Below, in pieces: positions 8,293 through 17,900 of a stretch of 64,000 nt of DNA (positions are counted from its first letter, which is position 1; each line of letters begins with the position of its first letter). Source of the stretch: Kitasatospora arboriphila. GTDB taxonomy: Bacteria > Actinomycetota > Actinomycetes > Mycobacteriales > Mycobacteriaceae. The stretch spans positions 34,626 to 98,625 of the forward strand of contig NZ_JNYV01000013.1 in assembly GCF_000717275.1 (NCBI RefSeq), in the 5' to 3' direction. The notes under the pieces are model-generated. The model did no database searches. It had not been told where the DNA came from and was given only the letters and a program-made list of their open reading frames with translations. The translations under genes were made by a program, and so were the position numbers.

Positions 8293-9751
8293 CCGTCCTT
8301 GAGGGCTTTGCGCAGAGACAGGATCGACTCCACCCGGCTGGTCGGTCGAAGGTAGGGCGAATCGCCTTGAGCATTGATGTAGTAGGTGTTCGACCCGGCG
8401 CAGCGCGGACTCGCAAAGACCGTGCTGCGCACCTTCTTGCGCATCTTCTCGACGAACTCTTCGGTCTGCTCATCGGTTGCGCTCACCCGGCCCGCGCCGG
8501 ACTCGACGGCTTTGGCGACAACCCGCACCGCGTGGGTGACGCAGAGTTCGATGGTGTCGAACCACGAGAACCCGATCACGCCGTAAGGTCCGGCGCCAGA
8601 AACAGGTTGGGAAAGTCCGGGACGGTGATGCCCTCGTAGGCATGCATACGTTCCGAATCCCAGGTGTCGCCGAGATCCTGGCCGCCGACTCCGCGGATGG
8701 TGTACGGGAGATCAAAGATCTTGAAACCGGTTGCGAGGATGAGCGCATCGATCTCCAGACGTCGGCCGTCGGCGAAAACAACTCCGCTACCGGTGATCTC
8801 GGTGATGGGCGACGTCTCCAAGTCGACGTTGTCGCGGTTGAACGTGGGGAAGTAGTCGTTGGAGAACGACGGACGCTTGCAGGCGTAGCCGTAGTGCGGG
8901 GTGAGCTTGGTACGCAACTCGGGGTCTTTGACCTGACCCCGCAGGTGACGCAGGCAGAGCTTCTCCATTCCCCGAGTGATGGCGGGCAACTGCTTGTTGT
9001 AGACCACGCCGAGTGTCTCGGCGATCTCGAACGTCGAGTCGATCAGGAAACGCGGCAGCAACTGCAGTTTCGGTGCGAACCGGTACACACCGCGCAGGCG
9101 GTCCGGGATCGGCGCGTTCGGTTTGGGCAACACCCAGATGGCCGTGCGCTGCACCACGGTCAAGTGCTCGACGTCGGGTGCGATGGTGGGGATGATCTGG
9201 ATACCGGTGGCTCCGGTGCCGATGATCGCGACCCGCTTCCCGGTCAGGTCGTAATCGTGGTCCCAGGATGCGGATCGCAGCACCTTTCCCGAGAAGTTCT
9301 CCAGGCCGGGCAGCGCGGGTGTGGCCGGGGTGGACAGCGCGCCATGGCAACTGATCAGGAACCGGGCGGTGACGGTCTCGCCGGATGCGGTGGTGACGGT
9401 CCACAGATCGGTGGTCTCGTCGAAATCGGCCGCGGTCACCGCAGTGCCGAACCGGATGCGCTCGCGGATCCCGAACCGCTCGGCGATGTCGCGGGCGTAC
9501 TGCAACAGTTCCGATCCCGGCGCGAACACCGCGGACCAATCCGGATTGAGTGCGAACTTATACGAGTAGGTGACCGACGGGATGTCCACCTCGACACCGG
9601 GATACTGATTGGCCAGCCAGGTGCCGCCGACGTCGTCGTTGCGGTCGAAGATCACGTAGTCGTCGATTCCGCGTTCTTGCAACTTGATCCCGGCAGCGAG
9701 CCCGCCGAAGCCGGCACCCACGATGGCGACGGTGAACTGAGGTTCGGGCAC
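8274..9751 (-). pseudogene. flavin-containing monooxygenase (Baeyer-Villiger type), split by a frameshift
   Basis: Two adjacent frames together rebuild one FMO of about 492 residues. The 5' part (8576-9751) carries the FAD motif GAGFGGLAAG, the NADPH motif GTGATG and ends abnormally in LAPDLTA-stop; the 3' part (8274-8579) resumes with GFSWFDTIELCVTHA and the family ending TVFASPRCAGSNTYYINAQGD. Adding one C to the CC run at 8590-8591 restores APGPYGVIGFSW. The Baeyer-Villiger fingerprint FxGxxxHxxxW reads FSGKVLRSASW, so its His is Arg here, hinting at altered chemistry or decay. Last gene of the operon, 27 nt after the reductase. A sequencing error is the main alternative to a true mutation. 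Confidence 0.85.
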
Positions 9752-9778
9752 GATGATGTTCTCCGTTGCTGTTCGGGT

Positions 9779-10915
9779 TCAGAGGTCGAGACGAAGGTGG
9801 TCACCCTCGGCCCGTGACACGCAGGTGAGCATCACACCGGCGTCGCGTTCCGGTTCGGTGAGGATGTTGTCGCGGTGATCGACCTGCCCTTCGAGCACTC
9901 GGACCTTGCAGGTGCCGCAGAAGCCCTGCTGGCAGGAGTACGGCACCGACGGCAGAACCCGGCGCACCGCCGCCAGCGTCGACTCGGTGGCACCGACCGC
10001 CACGTCGCCGCCAGTGCTGTCCAGCGTTACCCGGAACGGGCGCCCGTCGAGAACCGGTGGGGGAGAGAACCTCTCGAAGTGCAGTTCGATGTCGGCTCTG
10101 CCCGCCAGCGCGGCACGGATGGAGTTCAGCATGGGGACGGGGCCGCAGCAGTACACCGACGTTCCCGAGACTCCTGGTGAGTCCGCGTCGTCCCCACCGA
10201 GAAGATCATGCGCGGTGGGGATGCCGTCGGTGTCGTCGGTGCGCAGCGTGATCCGGTCACCGTAGCGGGCCAGTTCGTCGACGAAGGGCAGGGAGTCGAC
10301 GCTGCGGCCGGTGTACACCATCGACCAGTCCAGGCCCAGCCGCTCGGCGGCCTGCAACATCGGAAGGATCGGGGTGATGCCGATACCGCCGGCGATGAAT
10401 CGCAGTCGGCGTGCCGGCGACCCATGACCGGGCAGTGCAAGGGGAAAGGCGTTGCGTGGGCCCTTGATCCGCAGCAGGTCACCGACCCGGAGTTGGTCAT
10501 GAACCTCCACCGATCCGCCACCACCGTCCGGTATGCGCCGCACGGCGATCCGGTAGTGGTCACGATCGGCGGGGTCACCGCACAGCGAGTACTCCCGCAT
10601 GCGGCCGGACGGCAGCAGCAGGTCGAGGTGAGCGCCGGCGTACCACGGGGTGAGTTCGCCGCCGTCGGGGTCGGCGAGGGTCAGGGCCACCACGTTCTCG
10701 TCCTCGGCCACCACCTCGCGGCCGATGATCCGCACCGTGGTGACGCGGTGGACCTCTTTCGGCACAGGCATTTTGGTGAGAGTGCTCCACAGCGGGAACC
10801 ACACCTTGCCGAGCAGGGTCGCGATCCGCATGGCGGGGTCGTGCTGATACCGGTTGTACAGATGCGGCGGCGGCGCCGTCATCGACGTCGTGTGCGGGTG
10901 GTGGCGCTGATTCAT
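9779..10915 (-). CDS. PDR/VanB-family oxidoreductase (FMN/FAD, NAD, C-terminal [2Fe-2S])
   Basis: 378-aa electron-transfer reductase. Order of domains: flavin-binding barrel (REYSLCG motif), NAD(P) domain (GGIGITPILPMLQ and CCGPVPML), then a C-terminal plant-type ferredoxin with SCQQGFCGTCKV and a last Cys in MLTCVS. This order is typical of the phthalate-dioxygenase-reductase/VanB family, which passes electrons from NAD(P)H to an oxygenase. The ATG overlaps the stop of the di-iron gene (ATGA, 10912-10915), so translation is probably coupled and the two products are plausible redox partners. A much longer in-frame reading upstream runs through the neighbouring gene and was not accepted. Confidence 0.92.
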   Translation of the reverse strand: MNQRHHPHTTSMTAPPPHLYNRYQHDPAMRIATLLGKVWFPLWSTLTKMPVPKEVHRVTTVRIIGREVVAEDENVVALTLADPDGGELTPWYAGAHLDLLLPSGRMREYSLCGDPADRDHYRIAVRRIPDGGGGSVEVHDQLRVGDLLRIKGPRNAFPLALPGHGSPARRLRFIAGGIGITPILPMLQAAERLGLDWSMVYTGRSVDSLPFVDELARYGDRITLRTDDTDGIPTAHDLLGGDDADSPGVSGTSVYCCGPVPMLNSIRAALAGRADIELHFERFSPPPVLDGRPFRVTLDSTGGDVAVGATESTLAAVRRVLPSVPYSCQQGFCGTCKVRVLEGQVDHRDNILTEPERDAGVMLTCVSRAEGDHLRLDL

Positions 10916-11790
10916 GGGTGTGCGGTTCGGGCCGCAGGTGACGTCGCAAGGTAGGCGACGGCCTGGGCCGTCGACCCCACCTCCATCGGGGAGAAGTCGC
11001 GCCGGAAGTAACTGAAGGTCGCGAAAACGATGGATCGGAGGGTGGGCAGCAGTCCGTTGCGGGCGCCCGAGAACCATCCCAACCACAACCGGGGGTAGCT
11101 CACCTTGCCTGCCGGGTCGCCGTGGGCGATGAAGCGGATGCCGCGGTGGATGACAAAGAGCAACGCAGGCAGAGCGACCAGCATGGCCCGGCCACGTTTG
11201 AGGTAGCTGTCGCCGAAGTAGGTGGCCACATCGTGTGCCACACAACGATGTTCGACCTCTTCGGCGCCGTGCCACCGGAAGAGATCGGCCATCATGGGGT
11301 CGGCGCCGTGCTCGTCCCATTTGTTGTTGAGGGCGAAGTCACCGAGTACGGCGGTGTAGTGCTCGATGGCGGCGATCAGCCAGAGGCGCTCGACGAGGTG
11401 CTTGTAACGTGCCTTCGAAGAACCAGTCTCGGCGGGTCCGAGGATCTTGCGGAAAATCCATTCCATCTGGCGCTGGAACGGGCGGGGGTCGAGCCCGTTC
11501 GCGTCGAGGAACTCATACAGCACGCGGTCGTGGGCTTCGGCGTGCATCGCCTCCTGTCCGATGAAGCCGCGCATCGCAGCCGCGAGCACCTCGTCCTTCA
11601 CCAGGGGCAGCGCCTCGTTGTACGTCTGCACGAACCAGCGTTCGCCCTCTGGCAGCAGCAGATTGAGCATGCTGATCACATTGGACGACACCGGATGGTT
11701 CGGAATCCAGTGCAGCGGGGTGTTCTTCCACTCGAACTCGACGTTGCGGGCATGCAGTTCGACTGGCCCCGGATCAAAAGCGTGGGTCAT
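10912..11790 (-). CDS. ferritin-like di-iron protein, 'metal-dependent hydrolase' family (PF10118)
   Basis: 292-aa helical protein of the family annotated as predicted metal-dependent hydrolase. Two ExxH-type motifs, GQEAMHAEAHD and GAEEVEHRCVAHD, have the spacing of a ferritin-like di-iron site. Hydrolase is an old database label; the metal site and the translationally coupled [2Fe-2S] reductase downstream suggest an O2-activating oxygenase or desaturase-like enzyme instead. That is inference. A hydrophobic segment near residues 200-220 (VALPALLFVIHRGIRF) may attach it to the membrane. It lies 13 nt after the EphD-like gene, in the same operon. Confidence 0.87.
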   Translation of the reverse strand: MTHAFDPGPVELHARNVEFEWKNTPLHWIPNHPVSSNVISMLNLLLPEGERWFVQTYNEALPLVKDEVLAAAMRGFIGQEAMHAEAHDRVLYEFLDANGLDPRPFQRQMEWIFRKILGPAETGSSKARYKHLVERLWLIAAIEHYTAVLGDFALNNKWDEHGADPMMADLFRWHGAEEVEHRCVAHDVATYFGDSYLKRGRAMLVALPALLFVIHRGIRFIAHGDPAGKVSYPRLWLGWFSGARNGLLPTLRSIVFATFSYFRRDFSPMEVGSTAQAVAYLATSPAARTAHP

Positions 11791-11803
11791 CGCGGTCTCC
11801 TGT

Positions 11804-13597
11804 TCAGAACAACTTTGCGCGGGCCATCAGACGCGAGAGCCGGGGAGTGAAGCGGTAGATGCGGTACCAGGCGTGCGCCTCGGGGGTCACCGGCACCACT
11901 GCCTTGTTGTTCTCGATCGCGCCCAGGATCGCGGCCGCCACCTTGTCCGGTGTGTAGCCGCGACGGCGGTACATGCCACTCATCTTGTCGCGCAACTGTT
12001 GTTGCGTGTCTGCGGTGGACCCGGCGAACTCGGTGGCCGCGACGATGTTGGTGTCGACGATGCCGGGACAGATCGCCGAGACACCGATGTGATGCTCGGC
12101 CAGCTCGGCCCGGAGGGATTCGCTGAACATCAGAACCCCGGCCTTGGTGGCCGCGTAGCTGCCGAGGCCCTGCTGGGGCGTGAAGGCAGCTGCCGAAGCC
12201 AGATTCACGATCTGGCCACCGAGACCACGTTCCACCATTGCCCGGCCGAAGACCCGGCTGCCGGTGATGACCCCGAGCAGATTGATGTCGATCAGCCGCC
12301 GGATCTGTTCGTCGGTGGCGTCGAGGGCGTGTCCGGCGAAACCGATGCCGGCATTGTTGATCACGATGTCGGCAACTCCGTGGCGCTTGGTCACGTCGTC
12401 GGCGAATGCGGCGAACGCGTCCTGATCGGCCACGTCGAGCCGGTAGGCGGTGGCCAGGTCTCCGCTGGAAGTGATTGCGGCAGCGGTCGACTCGGCCGCG
12501 TCGAGGTTGATGTCCGCGACGATGACCTCGGCCCCGTTGCGGGCGAGCAGAATCGCCGTCTCTTTGCCGATTCCGCTACCCGCGCCGGTGATGACCGCGA
12601 GTTTGCCGGACACAGAGGTGTTCTCGCCCCGCCGGCGCGCACGCTCGATGACGGGAGACACCTCGCCCCCGCGCATCGTCTCGATGAAATCACCGGCGAT
12701 CTCGGCGAGGTATCCGGGGTTCGTGTAGGGCAGCCAGTGGCCGGTCTCGGTGTCGCGACGCCAGTGCTTGTCCGTGTAGCGAGGGGTATTGGCGAAGATT
12801 GCACTGCGCAGAGCGATGTCGCGCGTGTTCACCACCTCGAACACCGGAACCGTGGTGCTGCGTGGGTTCGGATTCGCCAGTCGCGGACGGATGTTGGCGC
12901 GGTAGTACCGCAGTCCCGACACCGCGTCGGCACGGAAAGTCGGTGCGAAGGTGAGGTTCGCCGGGTCTGTGCCCTCGACGGCTGTCAGGAGCCGTTGCCA
13001 CGTCGCGGGGTGCATGGCGGCGCCGAACAGCGCTTTGGGTACCACCGGGAGCTGGAACACAGCCGTGTAACTCGACGACAGCACCTGAGACAGCGCTTGT
13101 CCCAGAGACTTCGGGGTCGGGTGACGCAAACGCTCGCGAGACCATTCGCCGAGGTGGTCGAGGTTCGGTCCCGACACCGAGATGAACGAGGCGATCCGGT
13201 CGTCGGCGCCGGGTGTGCACACGGCTTCCCACGTCTGGACCGAACCCCAGTCGTGCGCGAGGACGTGAACCGCCACCCCCGGGCTGACCTCGTCGATCAC
13301 CGCGAAGAGATCGGCTGCCAACTCGGGGAGCCGGTAGGCGGCGTCGCCGTCGGGCTTGGCGCTCTCGCCGTAGCCGCGGGTGTCGTAGGCAACCACGTGA
13401 TAGCGCTCGGCAAGGATCGGTGCCACCGACTGCCACAGATGGTGGGTGTCGGGCCATCCGTGCACAAGCACCACGGTCGGGTTGTCAGATGACCGCTCGC
13501 CCAGCTCGAACACGGCCAACTCCACGCCGTCGCGAATCACGGTGCGTGACCGCCAGGCGGGCTCGGTGGCCCTCTGGTTGCTGTCGATAGCAGTCAT
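11804..13597 (-). CDS. alpha/beta hydrolase-SDR fusion, EphD-like
   Basis: 597-aa two-domain protein. The N-terminal half is an epoxide-hydrolase-type alpha/beta hydrolase: oxyanion motif HGWPD, nucleophile Asp116 in HDWGS. The C-terminal half (from about residue 330) is a classical short-chain dehydrogenase: TGAGSGIGKE, NNAG and the SYAATK catalytic motif. This fusion matches M. tuberculosis EphD (Rv2214c), which has been connected with oxygenated mycolic acid turnover. ATG at 13597 with AAGGGGGAG just upstream. It is the first gene of the four-gene oxidation operon; a TTGAGTGA tandem repeat lies in its leader. The exact substrate is not visible. Confidence 0.9.
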   Translation of the reverse strand: MTAIDSNQRATEPAWRSRTVIRDGVELAVFELGERSSDNPTVVLVHGWPDTHHLWQSVAPILAERYHVVAYDTRGYGESAKPDGDAAYRLPELAADLFAVIDEVSPGVAVHVLAHDWGSVQTWEAVCTPGADDRIASFISVSGPNLDHLGEWSRERLRHPTPKSLGQALSQVLSSSYTAVFQLPVVPKALFGAAMHPATWQRLLTAVEGTDPANLTFAPTFRADAVSGLRYYRANIRPRLANPNPRSTTVPVFEVVNTRDIALRSAIFANTPRYTDKHWRRDTETGHWLPYTNPGYLAEIAGDFIETMRGGEVSPVIERARRRGENTSVSGKLAVITGAGSGIGKETAILLARNGAEVIVADINLDAAESTAAAITSSGDLATAYRLDVADQDAFAAFADDVTKRHGVADIVINNAGIGFAGHALDATDEQIRRLIDINLLGVITGSRVFGRAMVERGLGGQIVNLASAAAFTPQQGLGSYAATKAGVLMFSESLRAELAEHHIGVSAICPGIVDTNIVAATEFAGSTADTQQQLRDKMSGMYRRRGYTPDKVAAAILGAIENNKAVVPVTPEAHAWYRIYRFTPRLSRLMARAKLF

Positions 13598-13607
13598 CAA
13601 CTCCCCC

Positions 13608-13623
13608 TTGAGTGATTGAGTGA
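13608..13623. promoter_or_regulatory. tandem TTGAGTGA repeat in leader of the EphD-like operon
   Basis: TTGAGTGA occurs twice back to back immediately upstream of the ribosome-binding site of the minus-strand operon. Further upstream on the minus strand, TTGATT and TAACGT, 16 nt apart, could be its -35 and -10, which would put the repeat at or just after the transcription start, a position suited to a repressor. Short repeats also arise by slippage, so this is only a suggestion. Confidence 0.3.
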
Positions 13624-13683
13624 GTTAGACGTTACCAGTCGTCACACTTAAATCAAGAGGTGCTGAGCTGCGGTTATGTGGTT

Positions 13684-14937
13684 CTACTGCTTGTAACTCG
13701 CCAAGAAGTTGCCCATTCGCTGCACTGCGTCACCCAGATCGCGCGACCACGGGAGCGTGACGATGCGGAAATGGTCGGGGTTGGGCCAGTTGAATCCGGT
13801 GCCGTGCACAACAAGGATCTTCTCGCGGACCAGGAGGTCGAGGACAAACTTCTCGTCGTCGTGGATCTCATGGACTTCGGGGTCCAGGCGCGGGAATGCG
13901 TAGAGGGCACCCATCGGCTTCACACAGCTCACGCCGGGGATCTCGTTGAGCTTCTCCCAGGTGATGTCGCGTTGTTCCAGGAGCCTCCCGCCGGGCAGGA
14001 CAAGATCCTCGATGCTCTGGTACCCGCCAAGCGCGACCTGGATGGCGTGCTGACCCGGAACGTTTGAACACAGGCGGGTCGACGCCAGCATCTTCATGCC
14101 GTCGATGAAACCCTTCGCGTGGTCTTTCGGCCCGGTGATGGCCACCCACCCGGCCCGGTAACCGCACACCCGGTACGCCTTGGACAGGCCGTTGAACGTG
14201 AGGCACAGCAGGTCCGGCGCCAGCGACGCGAGATTGATGTGCTCGGCATCGTCGTACAGGATCTTGTCGTAGATCTCGTCGGCCAGGAGCAACAGCGAGT
14301 GCTTGCGGGCCAGTTCGACCAGCTGCGTGAGAACTTCACGTTTGTAGACCGCGCCGGTCGGATTGTTCGGGTTGATCACCAGCAGTGCCTTGGTGCGCGG
14401 GGTGATCTTCGACTCGATGTCCGCGATGTCGGGGTTCCAGTCGTTTTCCTCGTCGCAGAGGTAGTGGATCGCCTTACCCCCGGACAACGCCGTCATCGCG
14501 GTCCACAGCGGGTAGTCGGGGGAGGGGATCAGCACCTCGTCGCCGTCGTCGAGCAACGCCTGCATGGTCATGGTGATCAACTCGGAGACCCCGTTGCCCA
14601 AGATCACGTCGTCGACGTCGAAGTACGGGAAGTCCGGGATCAGTTCATACCGGGTGACCACCGCGCGGCGAGCCGGCAGCACCCCCAGGGATTCGCTGTA
14701 CCCCTGGGAGTACGGCAACGCGTGGATCATGTCGCGCATGATCACGTCCGGTGCCTCGAAACCGAACTGGGCAGGATTGCCGATGTTCAGCTTCAGGATC
14801 CGATGCCCCTCCGCCTCCAGGCGAGCGGCGTGGGCCGTCACCGGTCCGCGGATCTCGTAGGCGACATTACGGAGCTTCGCCGATTGCTCGAGTGGTTTGA
14901 GGTCGCGGTACACCGTCGACACGTGTGGTCTGCTCAC
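13684..14937 (-). CDS. aspC: pyridoxal-phosphate aminotransferase (aspartate/alanine type)
   Basis: 417-aa class I aminotransferase, orthologous by sequence and position to Rv0337c (aspC). Visible marks: NPNNPTG, LLLADEIYDK, and the PLP lysine in NGLSKAYRVCGYRAGW; the C-terminal FRIVTLPW holds the carboxylate-binding Arg. The enzyme moves amino groups between alanine or aspartate and 2-oxoglutarate in the cytosol; which donor is preferred cannot be decided, since corynebacterial relatives act as AlaT. The gene follows the Fe-S reductase on the same strand by 39 bp, an arrangement shared with M. tuberculosis and probably one transcript. Confidence 0.93.
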   Translation of the reverse strand: MSRPHVSTVYRDLKPLEQSAKLRNVAYEIRGPVTAHAARLEAEGHRILKLNIGNPAQFGFEAPDVIMRDMIHALPYSQGYSESLGVLPARRAVVTRYELIPDFPYFDVDDVILGNGVSELITMTMQALLDDGDEVLIPSPDYPLWTAMTALSGGKAIHYLCDEENDWNPDIADIESKITPRTKALLVINPNNPTGAVYKREVLTQLVELARKHSLLLLADEIYDKILYDDAEHINLASLAPDLLCLTFNGLSKAYRVCGYRAGWVAITGPKDHAKGFIDGMKMLASTRLCSNVPGQHAIQVALGGYQSIEDLVLPGGRLLEQRDITWEKLNEIPGVSCVKPMGALYAFPRLDPEVHEIHDDEKFVLDLLVREKILVVHGTGFNWPNPDHFRIVTLPWSRDLGDAVQRMGNFLASYKQ

Positions 14938-14976
14938 CTGCTTATGGTGCCAGCCTTTCGCAAATCGTTTTCGGGT

Positions 14977-17900
14977 TCAGCGTTTACCAGGACGCTTCTT
15001 GCCTGCTGCGATGCCGAATCCCTTGGCCTTGGAGGGGCCTGATTCGGCCAGCGTCCGGCTGTCGGCCGGTGCGTCACCGTTGGTGGCAGCTGCGCCGTTG
15101 GTGCTCTCAGCGGTCGTCTCGTTATCTGCCTCTGGCTCAGCCGCAACCTCGGTCTGGGCCTCTGGCTCTGGCTGTTCCGCGGGTTCGGGCTCGGGCGCTG
15201 GGGCCGCGGCGGGCTTGGCGGCTCCCGGCTTCTTCGCTCCGGGACGTTTGGCCTTGCCGCCGATCGCCAGGCCCTTGACGGGAACCGCGGCTGACTGCTC
15301 GGTCGCGCCACCCTCCGCAGTACCCTCCGCGGCCGGTTCACTGACCTCTGGCTCGTCCACCTTCGACGGCTCGTCGGCCACCGGTGCGGGTGCGACATCC
15401 TCGTCGGGCTTGCGTGCGCCCGGCTTCGGGGCCCCGGGACGCTTGGCTCCGGGACGCGTCGCTCCGCCGCCGATGGCCAGGCCCTTGACCTGAGCGGCCG
15501 GCGGCTTCTCGCCGGCCTGGCCGGTGGTGGCCGGCTCTTCGGTGACCGATGTTGCTTCGGTCTCGGTTTCAGGCTCGGGCGCGGGCTTGGCCGCACCGGG
15601 CTTCTTGGCTGCGCCACCGGGCTTGGGAGCTCCCGGCCTTTTCGCACCGCCACCGATCGACAGCCCCTTGACGGGTGCGGCCTTGGTCTCGGTGGTCTCT
15701 GCGGTCTCAGTGGACGCGGTGGCCTCTGTTTCAGGCGCCTCGGCTGCAGGCTTCGCCGAACCCGGCTTCTTGGCTGCGCCACCGGGTTTCGGTGCTCCCG
15801 GCCTTTTCGCACCGCCACCGATCGACAGGCCCTTGGCGCCTTCGGCTGCGGGCGCGGTCGCCTTCTCGTCGGACGTCGGCTTGGCTGCGCTGCCGGGCTT
15901 GGGTGCGCCGCCGCCTGGCTTCTTGGCTGCGCCACCTGGCTTGGGTGCACCGCCGCCCGGCTTCTTGGCGCCGCCGCCGATGCCCAGTCCGCCGCCGACT
16001 TTCGGCTTTTCCTTGGTGTCGGTGGCTGTGGCCGCTGCCGCCTTGGCGGGCTCGGCTGCCGGTTCCTTCTTCTCGACCGGCTTGGCCTCTGGTTCGGCGA
16101 CCGGCGCCGACAATCCCAGCGACGCTGCGCCGAGGAAACGGCCGCCGCGCTTGATCTCCGGGGCACCGCGCCTGACGGACTCGAGGATCAGCTGCGCGAC
16201 GTCGAGCACCTCGACCTTGTTCTCGAGCTCGGTGCCCGAGGTCTTCGCGGTCACGCCGTCGGTCAGCATCACGCGGCAGAACGGGCAGCCGGTGGCCACC
16301 TTCTCCGGTGAGGTGCCGAGGGCTTCGTCGACCCGGTCGAGGTTGATGCGCTTGCCGATGGTCTCTTCCATCCACATCCGGGCACCGCCGGCGCCACAGC
16401 ACATCGACCGCTCGCCGTGACGCGGCATCTCGGTCAGGTTTGCTCCGGAAGCGTCCATCAGCTCACGCGGGGCGTCGTAGACCTTGTTGTGGCGGCCCAG
16501 GAAACAGGGGTCGTGGTAGGTGATGTCCTTGTTGACCGGGGCCACGGGGATGAGCCGCTTGTCGCGGACCAGCCGGTTGAGCAGCTGGGTGTGGTGGACC
16601 ACCTCGTACTTGCCGCCGACCTGCGGGTACTCGTTACCCAGGGTGTTGAAGCAGTGCGGGCAGGTCACGACGATCTTCTTGGCCTGAGCGGGAGCGGTAC
16701 CGAACATCTCGTCGAGGGTCTCGATGTTCTGCTGCGCCAGCATCTGGAACAGGAACTCGTTGCCTGCTCGGCGGGCGGAGTCACCGTTGCAGGTTTCCCC
16801 TTCGCCCAGGACGAGGAAGTCCACGGCAGCGATGTCGAGCAGTTCGGCAACAGCCTTGGTGGTCTTCTTCGCGCGGTCCTCGTAGGCGCCGGCGCAACCG
16901 ACCCAGAACAGGTACTCAAAGCCTTCGAAGCTCTCGACATCCTGGCCGTACACCGGGATCTCGATGTCCATCTCATCGATCCACTTGGTGCGGTCCTTGG
17001 AGTTCTGGCCCCACGGGTTGCCCTTGTTCTCCAGGTTCTTGAACAGGCCCGCGAGCTCGGACGGGAAGTCCGACTCGATGAGCACCTGGTAGCGGCGCAT
17101 GTCGATGATGTGGTCCACGTGCTCGATGTCGACGGGGCACTGTTCGACGCAGGCACCGCAGTTGGTGCAGCTCCACAGGGTCTCGGTGTCGATGACCGCG
17201 CCCGTGGTGCCTTCGCTCTCGCCGACCAGCTTGCGCTCGGCCTCGTTGCGGGCGGCCTCGGGAATCGCATCGAGCTTGTCCTGCAGCACGTTTCCGTCGG
17301 CGTCGACCAGACCGATCTCGTCGCCGCTGATGTCTTTCTTGCCGCCGGCGAGGAGGTAGGGCGCCTTGGCGTAACCGTGGTCGCGCAGTGAGGTGATGAG
17401 GAGCTTGGGGGAGAGCGGCTTGCCCGTGTTCCATGCCGGGCACTGGCTCTGGCAGCGACCACACTCGGTACAGGTGGTGAAGTCGAGCCAGCCCTTCCAG
17501 GTGAAGTCCTCGATCTTGCCCGCGCCGAACGCGTCGACGTCGGGGTCGGCGGTCTCCATGTCGAGGACCTTGCCGCCCGATGTCATCGGCCTGGCCGCGC
17601 CGAGGGCAACCCCGCCGTCGTCCTCACGCTTGAAGTAGATGTTGAAGAACGCCGAGAAGCGGTGCCATGCCACGCCCCACGTGATGTTGCGGCCGATGAC
17701 GGCGAGCCACACCATGCCGGACATCAGCTTGATCAAGGCGAAGACCGAGACCATGGTCGGGCTGGCCGGGAGCAGCTTGGCGACCTGCATGGTGAAGAAG
17801 TCCGAGCCGGCATGTGCGTGGCCGTAGGTGGCGATCTTGCCGGCCTTCACCATGATCATGCCCAGGCCCTCGAGCAGCACGACCACCTCGACGAAGTACG

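Noticed and set aside
10912..11320. Long N-terminal extension of the PDR/VanB reductase (start at 11320)
   Set aside because: The extra 135 residues are the di-iron gene read in another frame, Arg/Pro-rich and motif-free; the ATGA overlap gives a proper start at 10915.
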